Notes: generated from the letters alone by a model not told the origin. Positions 36,093 to 46,260 are shown, numbered from the stretch's first letter. The stretch is 64,000 nucleotides of DNA from Clostridium_X cadaveris (GCF_039521325.1 NZ_BAAACD010000006.1); one strand, 5' to 3'. Numbers and translations are program-made.

Positions 36093-37388
36093 TTATTTAT
36101 AATTTTCTAAACTACTGCTATTATTGCTTATAAGCTCAATACCATACCCCATGTATATCCAAAACATAGTTGCTGCTATACTTAATACATACACCATTAT
36201 TGATTCTACTATATTAATTACTAAAATTGACACTAAAAAAGCTGTAATGCACTTAATATAAATTCTATTTTCCTTATTTACCCTATTGCTAAAGCTGCCC
36301 ATATAAAGTTTAATACCTTCATAGATGATAAAAGTCATAAATGCTAAGAATCCTAAAATTCCATTAGAACATAATACATCTAAATATATATTATGAAGCC
36401 TTCCTCCCTCTATACCAGGTAAATACGTATCTGATAATGTCTCAGTAACTTCTACCATATTACCTGCACCAGTTCCTAAAAATTTGTAATTTTTAAAGGC
36501 ATGATTATATCCATTTTCCCATAATAATAACCTTCCATTAAAAAAGTTTCCTTCTGTATCTTTATTAAAAAGGTTTATATTAGGTAAATGACTTTTGTAA
36601 ATAGGAAAACATAGAATAATAGTAATTAAGCTTAATATTATTCCTACTCTTATTTTTTTGTTTGATATAAATAAAAACCCCAAGACTACTATGAAAGCAA
36701 AAAAAGAAATTAGTGATCCTCTTGCACCACTTAGGAATAACCCGTAACCTTGAAGGAAACAATTAAACAAATAAAATATACTTAAAAATTTATAGTCTCG
36801 CATTTCTTTCCTTAATATTATTAAAGAAACTACTGTTGCCATTAAAGATAAGTAACATATAAGACCTGCTGATGTACTTATAACATAAACTCCTTTTATC
36901 AAATCACTTCTAGTTGGATCAGTAATAGAAAAAGTTGAAATTGAAATTTTAAATACATACATAATCAAGCTAATCATTGTAAATATTGATGTTGTAAGTA
37001 TAAATACAAAGTTTAATTTTTTAAATTCTTCTTTTACCGATTTGATATTGTTTTTTCTCTTTATACTTGTTAATATAAAAAGTTGGATTAATGTTATCAA
37101 ATAAAATTTAAGATTTCCTGATTTTCCATTATTAACGATTAGAGTTAATGTACTAAAAATCATAAAAGCTAGTAGAAGTTTATTTCTTACTAAATATTCA
37201 CCTTTAGTTTTAAAGGATTCATAAATTACAATTAAAATTCCTCCTCCAAATATCAATGCTTTTAGTAGTGTGAAACTTCTCATTTGTGAAAATTCTGTTG
37301 CCAAAAATACTGTATATATCACAAATAAACATTTATATAAAAATATCTCATCTATTTGCATGATTTTATTTTGTCTCAAATCAATCAT
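36093..37388 (-). CDS. O-antigen polymerase/ligase-like membrane protein (Wzy_C), first copy
   Basis: A 431-residue multi-helix protein with SGARGSLISF, NGRLLLWENGYNHA and PGIEGGRLHNIYLDVL, the same loop pattern as the other copy. It is the first gene of the glycan assembly operon. GGAGGGG lies just before the ATG at 37388. The two copies may act as polymerase and ligase, or each polymerise one of two glycans. Confidence 0.87.
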   Translation of the reverse strand: MIDLRQNKIMQIDEIFLYKCLFVIYTVFLATEFSQMRSFTLLKALIFGGGILIVIYESFKTKGEYLVRNKLLLAFMIFSTLTLIVNNGKSGNLKFYLITLIQLFILTSIKRKNNIKSVKEEFKKLNFVFILTTSIFTMISLIMYVFKISISTFSITDPTRSDLIKGVYVISTSAGLICYLSLMATVVSLIILRKEMRDYKFLSIFYLFNCFLQGYGLFLSGARGSLISFFAFIVVLGFLFISNKKIRVGIILSLITIILCFPIYKSHLPNINLFNKDTEGNFFNGRLLLWENGYNHAFKNYKFLGTGAGNMVEVTETLSDTYLPGIEGGRLHNIYLDVLCSNGILGFLAFMTFIIYEGIKLYMGSFSNRVNKENRIYIKCITAFLVSILVINIVESIMVYVLSIAATMFWIYMGYGIELISNNSSSLENYK

Positions 37389-37573
37389 TTCCCCTCCATG
37401 ACACATGTCTATATCATATATTTATCCCATCATAATTATGATTTGCATACCATCTAAACAATTATACTTTATTATAACAAATTAATCATGTCAACTTTTT
37501 GTAAAATTCGTTTTCATCAACCATAAACTATTTAATTTTTATATAATATTGATAATTATACTCAATTAGCCAT

Positions 37574-37602
37574 TTGTACCCAATATCCTTTTGTTGTATA
37601 AT
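37574..37602 (+). promoter_or_regulatory. Sigma-A promoter of the plus-strand sulfatase-like gene
   Basis: TTGTAC, 17-base spacer, TATAAT. An AATGTT/AACATT inverted pair follows within 30 bases and could be an operator. The region also carries the divergent start of the glycan assembly operon. Confidence 0.75.
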
Positions 37603-37672
37603 GATTAATGTTAATATTATAATCAACATTTTATTACAATATAAAACTATTATTTTAGAAAGGAAATTTGTT

Positions 37673-39472
37673 ATGAGTAAAAATGTTATATTTTTTGTTA
37701 TAGACTCACTTTTATATACTCGTTTAGGTAATTCACATGGATATTCTGCATCACCTTTTATTGATGAGAAATTAAAAAACGCTGTATTTGCAGACAATAT
37801 GTATTCTGAAGCCCCATTTACTGAAGCAGCCACTATAGCATTGTTAACAAGTGCACACACTCTAGATAATGGCGGATACTTAAAAAAATTCAAAAATCAG
37901 GGGAAAAATATAGGTGAACTTTTTGAGGATAGAGGATATGAAACCTTTAATAACACTTATCAACCTCATGTATACCCTACTAGTATAAGAAAAGGATTTT
38001 CTTCTGTATATTATAATGTAGGATTTGATATAAATACTCTTTGGGCATATAGATTTGATTACTTCTCAAACTTATATAAAGAAAATAAGCTTTTAGATTC
38101 TGATATAGAAATGTTAAAAGAATTATTAGAAGAGAATTTTAACGGATGGATACTGTTCTTAGAAGAATTGGATAAAAATGCAGAGGCAATAGAATTTATA
38201 GCTAAAAATTTAGAGTATTATGATGCAAAATCAAATTTAGATTTTGTAAAAAAGGAATTTGATAAGTTTTTACAAGATAAAGAAGGATATTTAAAGAATC
38301 TATTATCAGAAGGAAAATCCCACGCTCTATTTACAGTGCCTGATGCTGAACAAAGAAAAATAACAGATGTTCAATGGAAAGAGAACTTCATTAAAAAACA
38401 TCAGGAATTTTTCAACCGCTCTTTCAAGGCTAACAAAAATTTTAACCTAAGAAATAATAGAGTTTCTTTTAAAGAGATAAAAAACATACTTACAGTTAAA
38501 AATATATCAGATTCAGAAAGTAATATTAGACAACTTGCTAAATATATGTATAATTATAAAAAAAGTTTAATAGCTCCTGACTTTATGGATAGGATAGCTA
38601 TAAATTACGATAAATTCAAAAGCGCTCCAAGTCTTCATACTCATTTGGAACACCTAAAAAAATGGGTATCATCACGTAATGAGGAACGTTCTGAACAACC
38701 TTATTTTGCATTACTTCATGTAGATGACGTTCATTCTCCAGCTATGTTTTTCAGCTATGACTGCACAGATACAGCCGTTTTAGATGAAGAGTTTGAAGCT
38801 TTAGAAAAATTTCTAGCTTCTCTTCCAAAGAATTATAAAGGCTCTTTAACTTATGATTATTCTATAATTTATATGGACTTATGTATAAAAAGATTAGTAG
38901 ATTGGTTAAAAGCTGAAGGCAGATATGATGATACTACTATTGTAATCACAGCTGATCATGGTTTTTCTTTCTCCTACGATCCTATAAGAAAGAATTCAGT
39001 CCATAATTTTTATGATGAAAATTATAGAATACCATATATTATTTTTGATAAGGACTCTAAATATAATAAAATAGAAAAGTTCTCTTCAAGTGTAGACATA
39101 ATACCAACACTTTTAGATTATTTAGGTCTTCCTGAGGCTGACAATATACGAGGTAGATCTCTTTTAGATCCATCATACATTCGCGACTTTATAATAATAG
39201 AATATATGGGAAGCGGTTGCCCTGATCTTGTAAGAAGAGATATAAGGTATTGTATTAGAAGTAGAAAATTTAAGATAGTATACGCAGTAAATGTAAATAA
39301 TGATTTTGATTCTGGTAAGCTTTTAGAATTATATGATTTACAAAAGGATCCTATGAACTATACTAATATTAGAGATAAATTCACCAACTTCCCTGAGGCA
39401 AAAGACTTATTAAAACATTTAAAAACTCGTCATGAAGAGCTTCAAAGACAAAATAGAGAAAATAATTTTTAA
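37673..39472 (+). CDS. Alkaline-phosphatase-superfamily (sulfatase-like) enzyme without signal or membrane segment
   Basis: A 599-residue protein starting MSKNVIFFVIDSLLY, where Asp11 is the first metal ligand. The segment EAPFTEAATIALLTS near residue 50 offers a Thr nucleophile, and ITADHGFSF and VHNFYDENYRIPYI carry the distal metal ligands. This superfamily includes LTA synthases, phosphoethanolamine transferases and sulfatases, which are normally extracytoplasmic; here no signal peptide or helix is visible. It may act on cytosolic head-group intermediates (inference). AAAGGA lies before the ATG at 37673. It has its own promoter, divergent from the glycan operon. Confidence 0.8.
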   Translation: MSKNVIFFVIDSLLYTRLGNSHGYSASPFIDEKLKNAVFADNMYSEAPFTEAATIALLTSAHTLDNGGYLKKFKNQGKNIGELFEDRGYETFNNTYQPHVYPTSIRKGFSSVYYNVGFDINTLWAYRFDYFSNLYKENKLLDSDIEMLKELLEENFNGWILFLEELDKNAEAIEFIAKNLEYYDAKSNLDFVKKEFDKFLQDKEGYLKNLLSEGKSHALFTVPDAEQRKITDVQWKENFIKKHQEFFNRSFKANKNFNLRNNRVSFKEIKNILTVKNISDSESNIRQLAKYMYNYKKSLIAPDFMDRIAINYDKFKSAPSLHTHLEHLKKWVSSRNEERSEQPYFALLHVDDVHSPAMFFSYDCTDTAVLDEEFEALEKFLASLPKNYKGSLTYDYSIIYMDLCIKRLVDWLKAEGRYDDTTIVITADHGFSFSYDPIRKNSVHNFYDENYRIPYIIFDKDSKYNKIEKFSSSVDIIPTLLDYLGLPEADNIRGRSLLDPSYIRDFIIIEYMGSGCPDLVRRDIRYCIRSRKFKIVYAVNVNNDFDSGKLLELYDLQKDPMNYTNIRDKFTNFPEAKDLLKHLKTRHEELQRQNRENNF

Positions 39473-39477
39473 CTAAC

Positions 39478-39517
39478 AAAGGGTATAAATGAATTTAAAA
39501 TTCATTCATACCCTTTA
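39478..39517. terminator. Bidirectional terminator between convergent genes
   Basis: The stem AAAGGGTAT then AATGAATTT pairs with its complement (one mismatch) and lies between the sulfatase-like gene and the sugar transferase gene. T-runs are modest on both strands. Confidence 0.75.
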
Positions 39518-39535
39518 ATTTTACGTTTACGATAT

Positions 39536-40918
39536 CTATTCCTTATCTTCTGTCACTACTACTTCTTGGGGTAAGATTGTTCCATCATCTACTCCCTCAG
39601 TACTTTCTGACATAAATAAAATCTTTATAGTCATTAATATAAGTTTAAGATCTAGGAATAAAGAATATTTTTCTATATACATTAAATCTAATAACAACTT
39701 ATCCTTTGGAGTTGTGTTATATTTTCCTAATACTTGAGCATATCCAGTAAGGCCTGCCTTTACCTTTAGACGATATTCAAATTCAGGCATTGTCTTCATA
39801 TACTCTTCTGCAATTTCTGGTCTTTCAGGTCTTGGACCTACTATAGACATATCTCCAAGTAAAATATTGAATAATTGTGGTAGTTCGTCCAATCTTACCT
39901 TTCTAATGAATTTTCCAATTGGAGTTATACGATCATCATTTTTGCTGGCAAGACGAGCAACCCCATCTTTTTCTGCATCAACAATCATACTTCTAAATTT
40001 GTAAACTTCAAATACTTTTCCATCTATAGTTAGACGTTTTTGTTTAAATAAGAACGGACCTCCATCATATAGCTTTATTAAAATAGCTACAATAATCATA
40101 AATGGTGATGTTATTATTATTGCTATAGATGATAGTAATATATCAAGTGTTCTCTTTCCAAATCTATTTTCTGGTGATAACCCCCTATTTCTAAGAAGAA
40201 GCATAGGTGTATCAAATAAATGTATATTATCACTATTGCTTATAAGTATGTCTTCTATATTAGGAACTACATAAACCCTTATGCTCTTAGAATAGCAATA
40301 ATTCACTATCTTTAATCTGTCATCTGGATTAACTCCACTTAAAACAACTGCTTCAAATTCATCAAGCATTGCACATATGCTGCTCACACCCTTTTTAGCA
40401 GAAACCATAGAAGTTATGTTAAACTTCTCTTTACGTAAATTCATCTTTCTTACTATAGATCCAGCTTCTCCGCTTCCATATACAAGCATAGTATTTCTAG
40501 GCGGATAAACTAGGTAATATACTTTGTGAGTAGCAAGTGCCCAGACAGTTATTATTATAATCTGAACTACAGTCATACCAAGTATAGGTACTACATTTAG
40601 AAATTGTCTTCCTATAAGACTTATTTGTAAATATGTAATTGCATTTACAAATAAGAGAGATAGTACTTGTGAATAAATAACCTCTGATAATCTTAAAAAT
40701 CCTACTTTATATCCGCTATAAATTTTTGTAAATGCATATAAAAGCACAGCATAAATAGCTCCAATAAGCCAATTACCTTTTCTATAAAAAGGTAAAACTA
40801 TGCTATCACTATAGTAAACATCCCATACATAAAAGAAAATCAACGTAGTTGCTAATAATATGATGAATGTTGTAAGAAACATTATAGTTCTTTTTAATCC
40901 CATTATCTTTTCTTTCAT
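39536..40918 (-). CDS. Initiating polyprenyl-phosphate sugar phosphotransferase (WbaP/CpsE type)
   Basis: A 460-residue enzyme that starts glycan synthesis by placing a sugar-1-phosphate on undecaprenyl phosphate. There are four to five N-terminal helices, a central CoA-binding-like domain (residues 140-260), then the bacterial sugar transferase domain with KRTLDILLSSIAIIITSP, YKFRSMIVDAE, RKVRLDELPQLFNIL and SIVGPRPERP. The ATG at 40918 has GGAGG five bases upstream. It is transcribed alone behind a possible promoter at 40978-41006. Confidence 0.92.
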   Translation of the reverse strand: MKEKIMGLKRTIMFLTTFIILLATTLIFFYVWDVYYSDSIVLPFYRKGNWLIGAIYAVLLYAFTKIYSGYKVGFLRLSEVIYSQVLSLLFVNAITYLQISLIGRQFLNVVPILGMTVVQIIIITVWALATHKVYYLVYPPRNTMLVYGSGEAGSIVRKMNLRKEKFNITSMVSAKKGVSSICAMLDEFEAVVLSGVNPDDRLKIVNYCYSKSIRVYVVPNIEDILISNSDNIHLFDTPMLLLRNRGLSPENRFGKRTLDILLSSIAIIITSPFMIIVAILIKLYDGGPFLFKQKRLTIDGKVFEVYKFRSMIVDAEKDGVARLASKNDDRITPIGKFIRKVRLDELPQLFNILLGDMSIVGPRPERPEIAEEYMKTMPEFEYRLKVKAGLTGYAQVLGKYNTTPKDKLLLDLMYIEKYSLFLDLKLILMTIKILFMSESTEGVDDGTILPQEVVVTEDKE

Positions 40919-40977
40919 AATATCCTCCAATTAACCTAGTAATTATTTGGCATAGCTAAACTGCAATAAGTACAATA

Positions 40978-41006
40978 ATTCTATATATATTTCTTTATAT
41001 ATACAA
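40978..41006 (-). promoter_or_regulatory. Candidate promoter of the sugar transferase gene
   Basis: Minus strand: TTGTAT (41001-41006), 17-base spacer, TAGAAT (40978-40983). The 206-base leader region upstream otherwise shows no element I recognise. Confidence 0.45.
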
Positions 41007-41136
41007 TGTCTATATAAAATATATTAACTAGGCTATAAATATAAAAATTCCCCTAACTTGTCGGTAAACCTATATAATACTTAACGTTATCATGTTACCA
41101 TAGATTACCCTAAAACTCAATAATACTACAACTTTC

Positions 41137-42168
41137 TTAATATTGTTTATAATTTTTTAATTCTTTTATATGAGATACGTATTCTCTATTTAGTATCATT
41201 ATTTCATTATCTGTTTCTATAATTATAAGATTTTCTGCTCCCATAACATATGTCTTCTTTTGAGTTTTTATAATGTCATTCTTACATTTTAATACAACAA
41301 CGCTTCCATCAATTACATTGTCATCTTTGTCACTTTTTTTGTATCTAGAAAGACTATTCCAGCTTCCAAGATCATCCCATCCAAATTCACCTAATACAAC
41401 ATAAATTTCTTCTGCTTTCTCCATAATAGCGTAATCTACTGATATATTATCAACTCTTTTGTAATTATCTTTAAGCCTTTCCTCAAAACCTTCCAAAGAT
41501 ATTGCAACTTCATTTAAAATATCATAAGTGTTTTTTAAATGACATTTTGTAAGTTCAAGAATCCTTTCTGCTTTCCAAACAAACATTCCTGAGTTCCACA
41601 AATAGTTTCCATCTTCTAAATACTCTCTGGCCTTTTCTATGGATGGCTTTTCTTTAAAGCTTTCCACCTTTTTTATATAGTTTTTACTTTCCTCATATTT
41701 TATATACCCATATCCAATCTCGGGTCTTGTTGGTTTTATTCCAATAGTTACAGCCGCTTCTCCATTAGTCTTTACATATTCATAGGCGCATCTAACCGTA
41801 TCTAAAAACTTCTCTTCATCTAAAATTATGTGGTCAGAAGGTACAACTAAAAGTGTAGCATCATCGTAAAATTCTCTTATATAAAAGGCTGAAAGCGCTA
41901 TACAAGGAGCCGTATTTCTTCCCTCAGGCTCAAAAATTATATTTCTACTTGGTATGTTGGGAAGATTTTCTTTTATGAGCTCTTCATATCTCTCCGCAGT
42001 TACTATAAATATTCTTTCCAATGGTATAATTTTTTCAAGTCTGCTAACTGTAAGTTGTAGCATAGATTCCTCACCTAGGAGATTTAAAAACTGCTTTGGC
42101 TTATCCTCCGTTGATAAAGGCCAAAATCTTTCACCTTTTCCTCCAGCCATTATTACAGCACACAACAT
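41137..42168 (-). CDS. manC: Mannose-1-phosphate guanylyltransferase
   Basis: Makes GDP-mannose from mannose-1-phosphate and GTP. The 343-residue single-domain protein has MAGGKGERFWPLS...KPKQFL (nucleotide signature), VVPSDHIILDEE, EKPSIEKAREYLEDGNYLWNSGMF-type sequence and FGWDDLGSW near residue 275. The phosphomannose isomerase domain of larger ManC proteins is absent. It implies mannose or a GDP-sugar derivative in the glycan. It is divergent from the LCP gene. Confidence 0.92.
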   Translation of the reverse strand: MLCAVIMAGGKGERFWPLSTEDKPKQFLNLLGEESMLQLTVSRLEKIIPLERIFIVTAERYEELIKENLPNIPSRNIIFEPEGRNTAPCIALSAFYIREFYDDATLLVVPSDHIILDEEKFLDTVRCAYEYVKTNGEAAVTIGIKPTRPEIGYGYIKYEESKNYIKKVESFKEKPSIEKAREYLEDGNYLWNSGMFVWKAERILELTKCHLKNTYDILNEVAISLEGFEERLKDNYKRVDNISVDYAIMEKAEEIYVVLGEFGWDDLGSWNSLSRYKKSDKDDNVIDGSVVVLKCKNDIIKTQKKTYVMGAENLIIIETDNEIMILNREYVSHIKELKNYKQY

Positions 42169-42285
42169 ATATTTTACCTTCCTTCCATAACTCTCTTTGC
42201 AAAATTAAACATAAATACATTATATAATATAGCGCAAAAAATTGAAAATCAAAATTTACCTAATTAATCTTAAGAAATTTTTACC

Positions 42286-42314
42286 TTGAAAAAGAATTCA
42301 ACAATCAATATAAT
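42286..42314 (+). promoter_or_regulatory. Sigma-A promoter of the plus-strand LCP gene
   Basis: TTGAAA, 17-base spacer, perfect TATAAT, about 38 bases before the start codon. Confidence 0.82.
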
Positions 42315-42351
42315 AAAATTTGTAATATTGTTACAGAAATGAGGTAATTTT

Positions 42352-43413
42352 ATGTCAAAAAATCATCAAGAGCCTCCTAGGTCTAAATCTCGTTCCGTAT
42401 CATCTAAAAAGAAACGTAGGAGACGCAAAAAGAGACAAAGAAGGATAATGATGTTTATAACATTGATGCTTTTATTTGTAATAGGCTTTGGAACTTTCTA
42501 TGGTTATAGCATGCTTAGCGGAATCAAGCACGATAAAATTTCTAGTAATAAATCTGAGCTTGGTGTATCCAAAGAAAATATAAATATGCTAAAAAAATAT
42601 GATACTTACAATAAAGTAACTAACATTGCATTATTCGGTTTGGACCAAAGAAGTGAAGATGAGCCTTCTCGTTCTGATGCAGTTATGATAGTCTCTATAG
42701 ATAAAGCTCATAAAAAGGTAAAACTGACATCTGTTATGAGAGATTCTTATGTATCTATAGATGGACATGGAAATGATAAGCTCACCCATGCTTATGCCTA
42801 TGGCGGACCTGAATTATCAATAAAAACATTAAACGAAAATTTCAAACTAAATATAACTGATTATGCAGCTGTAAACTTTTTTGATATGGAAAAAATAATA
42901 GATTCTTTAGGTGGTGTAAATTTAGATATAAAGCAATATGAAGTCAAAGAAATAAATAAGTATATAAAAGAGATAGCCGATATAACAGGTACCCCATATA
43001 CTCCTTTAAGCGGAACTGGGTCACAAACTTTGTCAGGCAGGCAGGCTCTTTCATACACAAGAATAAGATCTGTAGGAAACGGTGATTTTGAAAGAACGTC
43101 TAGACAGAGAATAGTACTTCAAGCTTTATTATCAAAGATAAAAGAAGGCGGTATCCTAGGTCTTCCTAAAAACATCTCAAAACTAGCGCCTATGGTTAGA
43201 ACAAGTCTCGGTACTGGCGAAATGATGGGAATGGGATTATCTTTGTTCCTAAGCGGTACTACAGAAATAGAGACAGCTCGTATTCCTGTGGATGGCACCT
43301 TCCCAGATGGCGGAAAGATGATAAAAGGAACTTGGTATCTTCCTTTTGATAAAGAAAAAAATATAGACTACCTTCATAAATATATATATGAAGATATCCA
43401 TCCTAATAAATAA
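42352..43413 (+). CDS. LytR-CpsA-Psr family glycan ligase, first copy
   Basis: LCP proteins transfer lipid-linked glycans to peptidoglycan outside the cell. The 353-residue protein has a very basic cytosolic tail (about 15 Lys/Arg between residues 15 and 38), one membrane helix, and an LCP domain: LFGLDQRSEDEPSRSDAVM, TSVMRDSYVSIDGHG, DKLTHAYAYGG, LSYTRIRSVGNGDFERTSRQR with the lipid-phosphate-binding Arg residues. It probably anchors the glycan made by this locus. It has its own promoter and a strong terminator. Confidence 0.93.
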   Translation: MSKNHQEPPRSKSRSVSSKKKRRRRKKRQRRIMMFITLMLLFVIGFGTFYGYSMLSGIKHDKISSNKSELGVSKENINMLKKYDTYNKVTNIALFGLDQRSEDEPSRSDAVMIVSIDKAHKKVKLTSVMRDSYVSIDGHGNDKLTHAYAYGGPELSIKTLNENFKLNITDYAAVNFFDMEKIIDSLGGVNLDIKQYEVKEINKYIKEIADITGTPYTPLSGTGSQTLSGRQALSYTRIRSVGNGDFERTSRQRIVLQALLSKIKEGGILGLPKNISKLAPMVRTSLGTGEMMGMGLSLFLSGTTEIETARIPVDGTFPDGGKMIKGTWYLPFDKEKNIDYLHKYIYEDIHPNK

Positions 43414-43467
43414 TTATTATAATCTTTTATTAAATATTACTGTCAACTATAAATTTTTTAATTAATG

Positions 43468-43516
43468 AAAAAGTGAACTCTATTTACTATAAATTTAGAA
43501 TGGGAGTTCACTTTTT
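43468..43516. terminator. Bidirectional terminator between LCP and DHHW genes
   Basis: A perfect 13-base stem, AAAAAGTGAACTC with its complement, is followed by T-runs on both strands. Confidence 0.9.
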
Positions 43517-43528
43517 TTATACTTATTT

Positions 43529-44692
43529 TTATCTAATATATTGAATTCCTGTAGGATTAAAAAGAAAAATCACTGCATCTGGTTTGTTTTCTTCCACATA
43601 ATTATATAAAGATCCTTCATAATGTCTTAAATCAATTACACTTAATTCTTTACATGCTAATGACAAAAAAGGAGTAAATGCACACCCAAAACTATCTCTT
43701 ACAATAACTACCTTTTTATTATTTAAGCTATTAAGATTTTTTATTATTTGCAAATCTCTATCTCCTCCCATATACATTGCATATGGATTAGAGTTGTAAT
43801 AATTTTTCCCTTCATTACTATTGTCCATTACAACGGTATCTAACCATTTGCCCTTATCATGTATTCCATAAGAAGGCCATATCATTTCTAAATTTGTATT
43901 AAATTTAGGACTAATTATAGATATATCATCAACTCCCGCGTAAAGACTTCCGACTCTTTTGCCTTCACTTCCCAAAAACCATTTTTTTAATATCTTTTTA
44001 TTATAATTATCTAAATTTAAGATTTCATCACTAATTTCAAAGCCATAATTATTTTTTAATATATCAGCTGTTTTAGTAAATGCATAAAATGCTGTTTCTG
44101 GTTTCCAATGATGATCTGTTTTAAAAAACGCATCTGTAAAATTTATACCATCATTCTTCATTTCTTTTCTTATATCTAAGATATCAATTTTACCTCTCAT
44201 TTTATCTATAATCTGGTCGGCAGTTTCATTAGCTAAATTAATTATTCCTTTAGGTAGTTGGCTATTATATTCATTTGTTTTGTGTGGTGCTTGTATGTAT
44301 AGCCCCTGAATGCTTCTTTCTTTTAAAAATTTATTAAACTTTATTATATTTTCTGCTCTCACATCTACATCTAAAATCTTATCAGTTATAAAAGTTAATG
44401 ATCCATCATTCATTTTTATAACTTTATCATCTGGGCTTATATCTTCTACTGTTTTTCTGTCAATAATTCGTTGAAACAATCCATTTCCTTCTATAGCCAC
44501 CTCTTTGAAAATACTTACATCTTTCGCACCTGATAAAACAGATCTTCCAAGTTTAAAAATCTGTGACATTGACATATCAGTAGATTTGTCCATATTTTTA
44601 TATGTTTCATTCATTTTATCTATACCACCCATAATAGCCATAGTGAATATCATTACTATAAATAGAACACATGTTATTCTTTTTTTCAGCAT
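43529..44692 (-). CDS. DHHW/AlgJ-like O-acetylation protein
   Basis: A 387-residue protein with an N-terminal membrane anchor and an AlgJ/AlgX-like SGNH-type domain. The hallmark TDHHWKPETA lies near residue 190, and VIVRDSFGCAFTPFL near residue 325 carries the GDS-like Ser. Such proteins accept acetyl groups from an MBOAT partner and pass them to an exported polysaccharide. The MBOAT gene is 13 bases upstream, forming one O-acetylation module. Confidence 0.87.
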   Translation of the reverse strand: MLKKRITCVLFIVMIFTMAIMGGIDKMNETYKNMDKSTDMSMSQIFKLGRSVLSGAKDVSIFKEVAIEGNGLFQRIIDRKTVEDISPDDKVIKMNDGSLTFITDKILDVDVRAENIIKFNKFLKERSIQGLYIQAPHKTNEYNSQLPKGIINLANETADQIIDKMRGKIDILDIRKEMKNDGINFTDAFFKTDHHWKPETAFYAFTKTADILKNNYGFEISDEILNLDNYNKKILKKWFLGSEGKRVGSLYAGVDDISIISPKFNTNLEMIWPSYGIHDKGKWLDTVVMDNSNEGKNYYNSNPYAMYMGGDRDLQIIKNLNSLNNKKVVIVRDSFGCAFTPFLSLACKELSVIDLRHYEGSLYNYVEENKPDAVIFLFNPTGIQYIR

Positions 44693-44705
44693 GAATCTAC
44701 ACCTC

Positions 44706-46121
44706 CTAAAAGTTAAAGTAAATAAATGGATTATATGATCCTTTAAAAATATATGATATCGAAATTATAAATGTAAGCATTAAAATAATAATATATACAG
44801 GTGCTACAATTTTATAATTATCAATTTTTTTTGTAAAAACTCTTGTTATCGGCATAGAAAATAAAGTTGCACATAAAAAGAAGTATCTATTTTCTATAAA
44901 ATACAAATAGAATTGATCATTAATTATTCCTGTTACACCGATACCAAACATATTGCCTATATATGTAATAGCCTGTACTAAGTTATTAGATCTAAATATT
45001 ACCCATCCTAATATTACAAAAAACATAGTATATATGTATTTAAGTATGCCTAGTTTTTTTAATTTATTTTCAAAATCTGAAAGTTTTTCTAGAGTTATTA
45101 ATACAAAATACATAAGACCCCAAATTATAAATGTCCAATTTGCCCCATGCCATACTCCTGTTAAAAACCATACAACAAATAAATTCAGTACTAATCTAGA
45201 TTTATTCGTTACTCTGCTTCCTCCTAGTGGGAAATATACATAATCTCTAAACCATGATCCTAAAGATATGTGCCATCTTCTCCAAAATTCAGAAATCGAT
45301 TTAGATATATAAGGATAATTGAAATTTTCTAAAAACTTAAACCCAAACATTTTTCCTAAGCCTATTGCCATATCCGAATATCCACTAAAATCATAATAAA
45401 TCTGAAATGTATATGATACAGCTCCTAACCATGCCATTGCTACTGTAGTTGTGTTATTAGAACTCATTAAGAATGCTCTATCTGCAACTATAGCTAAAGT
45501 ATTAGATATTAATACTTTTTTTCCCAACCCTACTATAAATCTACAGGTTCCATCTGCAAAATCATCAAATGTTTCTTTTCTATTTTTTATTTGTTCTGCT
45601 ATCGTTTCATATCTTACTATAGGGCCTGCTATTAATTGAGGGAAAAATGCTATGTATAATGCTACATTCATTGGATTTTTTTGAACTTCACCATTTTTTC
45701 TATAGACATCAATTACATAAGACATTGCCTGAAAAGTAAAAAATGAAATACCTATTGGTAATGTTATTTTTGGAATTGATAATTCCATTCCAAAAATATT
45801 GTTTATATTACTTACAGTAAACATTAAATACTTAAATACAAAAAGAATTCCTATATTAGACATGATCATAAGTGTCATAAAAATTGTAATCTTTTTCTTA
45901 GACATCCTATGTTTGTCTACTAATAAAGCAAATATCCAATTCATTAGTATTGACCCAATCATTACTAATACAAATTTGGGCTCACCCCATGCGTAAAAAA
46001 CTAAACTGCATATAGTTAAAAATAAATTTTGTAATTTACGACTTTTTCTAAATAGTATATAATATCCAAATAATACTCCAGGTAAAAATAAGAATATGAA
46101 TACAGTAGATGAGAATAACAT
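44706..46121 (-). CDS. MBOAT family O-acyltransferase, first module
   Basis: A 471-residue membrane enzyme with about ten helices of the AlgI/DltB type. The core segments are YYDFSGYSDMAIGLGKMFGF, FWRRWHISLGSWFRDYVYFPLGG and the catalytic His in LTGVWHGANWTFI. It moves acetyl groups across the membrane for transfer to the glycan by the DHHW partner encoded directly downstream. Confidence 0.92.
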   Translation of the reverse strand: MLFSSTVFIFLFLPGVLFGYYILFRKSRKLQNLFLTICSLVFYAWGEPKFVLVMIGSILMNWIFALLVDKHRMSKKKITIFMTLMIMSNIGILFVFKYLMFTVSNINNIFGMELSIPKITLPIGISFFTFQAMSYVIDVYRKNGEVQKNPMNVALYIAFFPQLIAGPIVRYETIAEQIKNRKETFDDFADGTCRFIVGLGKKVLISNTLAIVADRAFLMSSNNTTTVAMAWLGAVSYTFQIYYDFSGYSDMAIGLGKMFGFKFLENFNYPYISKSISEFWRRWHISLGSWFRDYVYFPLGGSRVTNKSRLVLNLFVVWFLTGVWHGANWTFIIWGLMYFVLITLEKLSDFENKLKKLGILKYIYTMFFVILGWVIFRSNNLVQAITYIGNMFGIGVTGIINDQFYLYFIENRYFFLCATLFSMPITRVFTKKIDNYKIVAPVYIIILMLTFIISISYIFKGSYNPFIYFNF

Positions 46122-46232
46122 ATTTACCTCCTATATTTTAGAAAAACAGTATATTTTTAATTTAAATAATTAACTTATACATTATATCATAATTTTTACA
46201 ATGTATTATATCTTTTTATTTTACTATATATA

Positions 46233-46260
46233 AACTCTAGAGTATTAATACCCTAGAGTT
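46233..46260 (-). terminator. Terminator after the choline-binding autolysin gene
   Basis: The stem AACTCTAG plus GTAT pairs with its complement (one mismatch), seven bases beyond the stop. Confidence 0.75.

Noticed and set aside
40931..41136. Possible riboswitch leader before the sugar transferase gene
   Set aside because: The 206-base leader has some short inverted repeats, but I could not match it to any known riboswitch consensus.
42169..42285. Promoter of manC
   Set aside because: A TATAAT is visible on the minus strand, but no convincing -35 box lies at proper spacing, so I did not list it.
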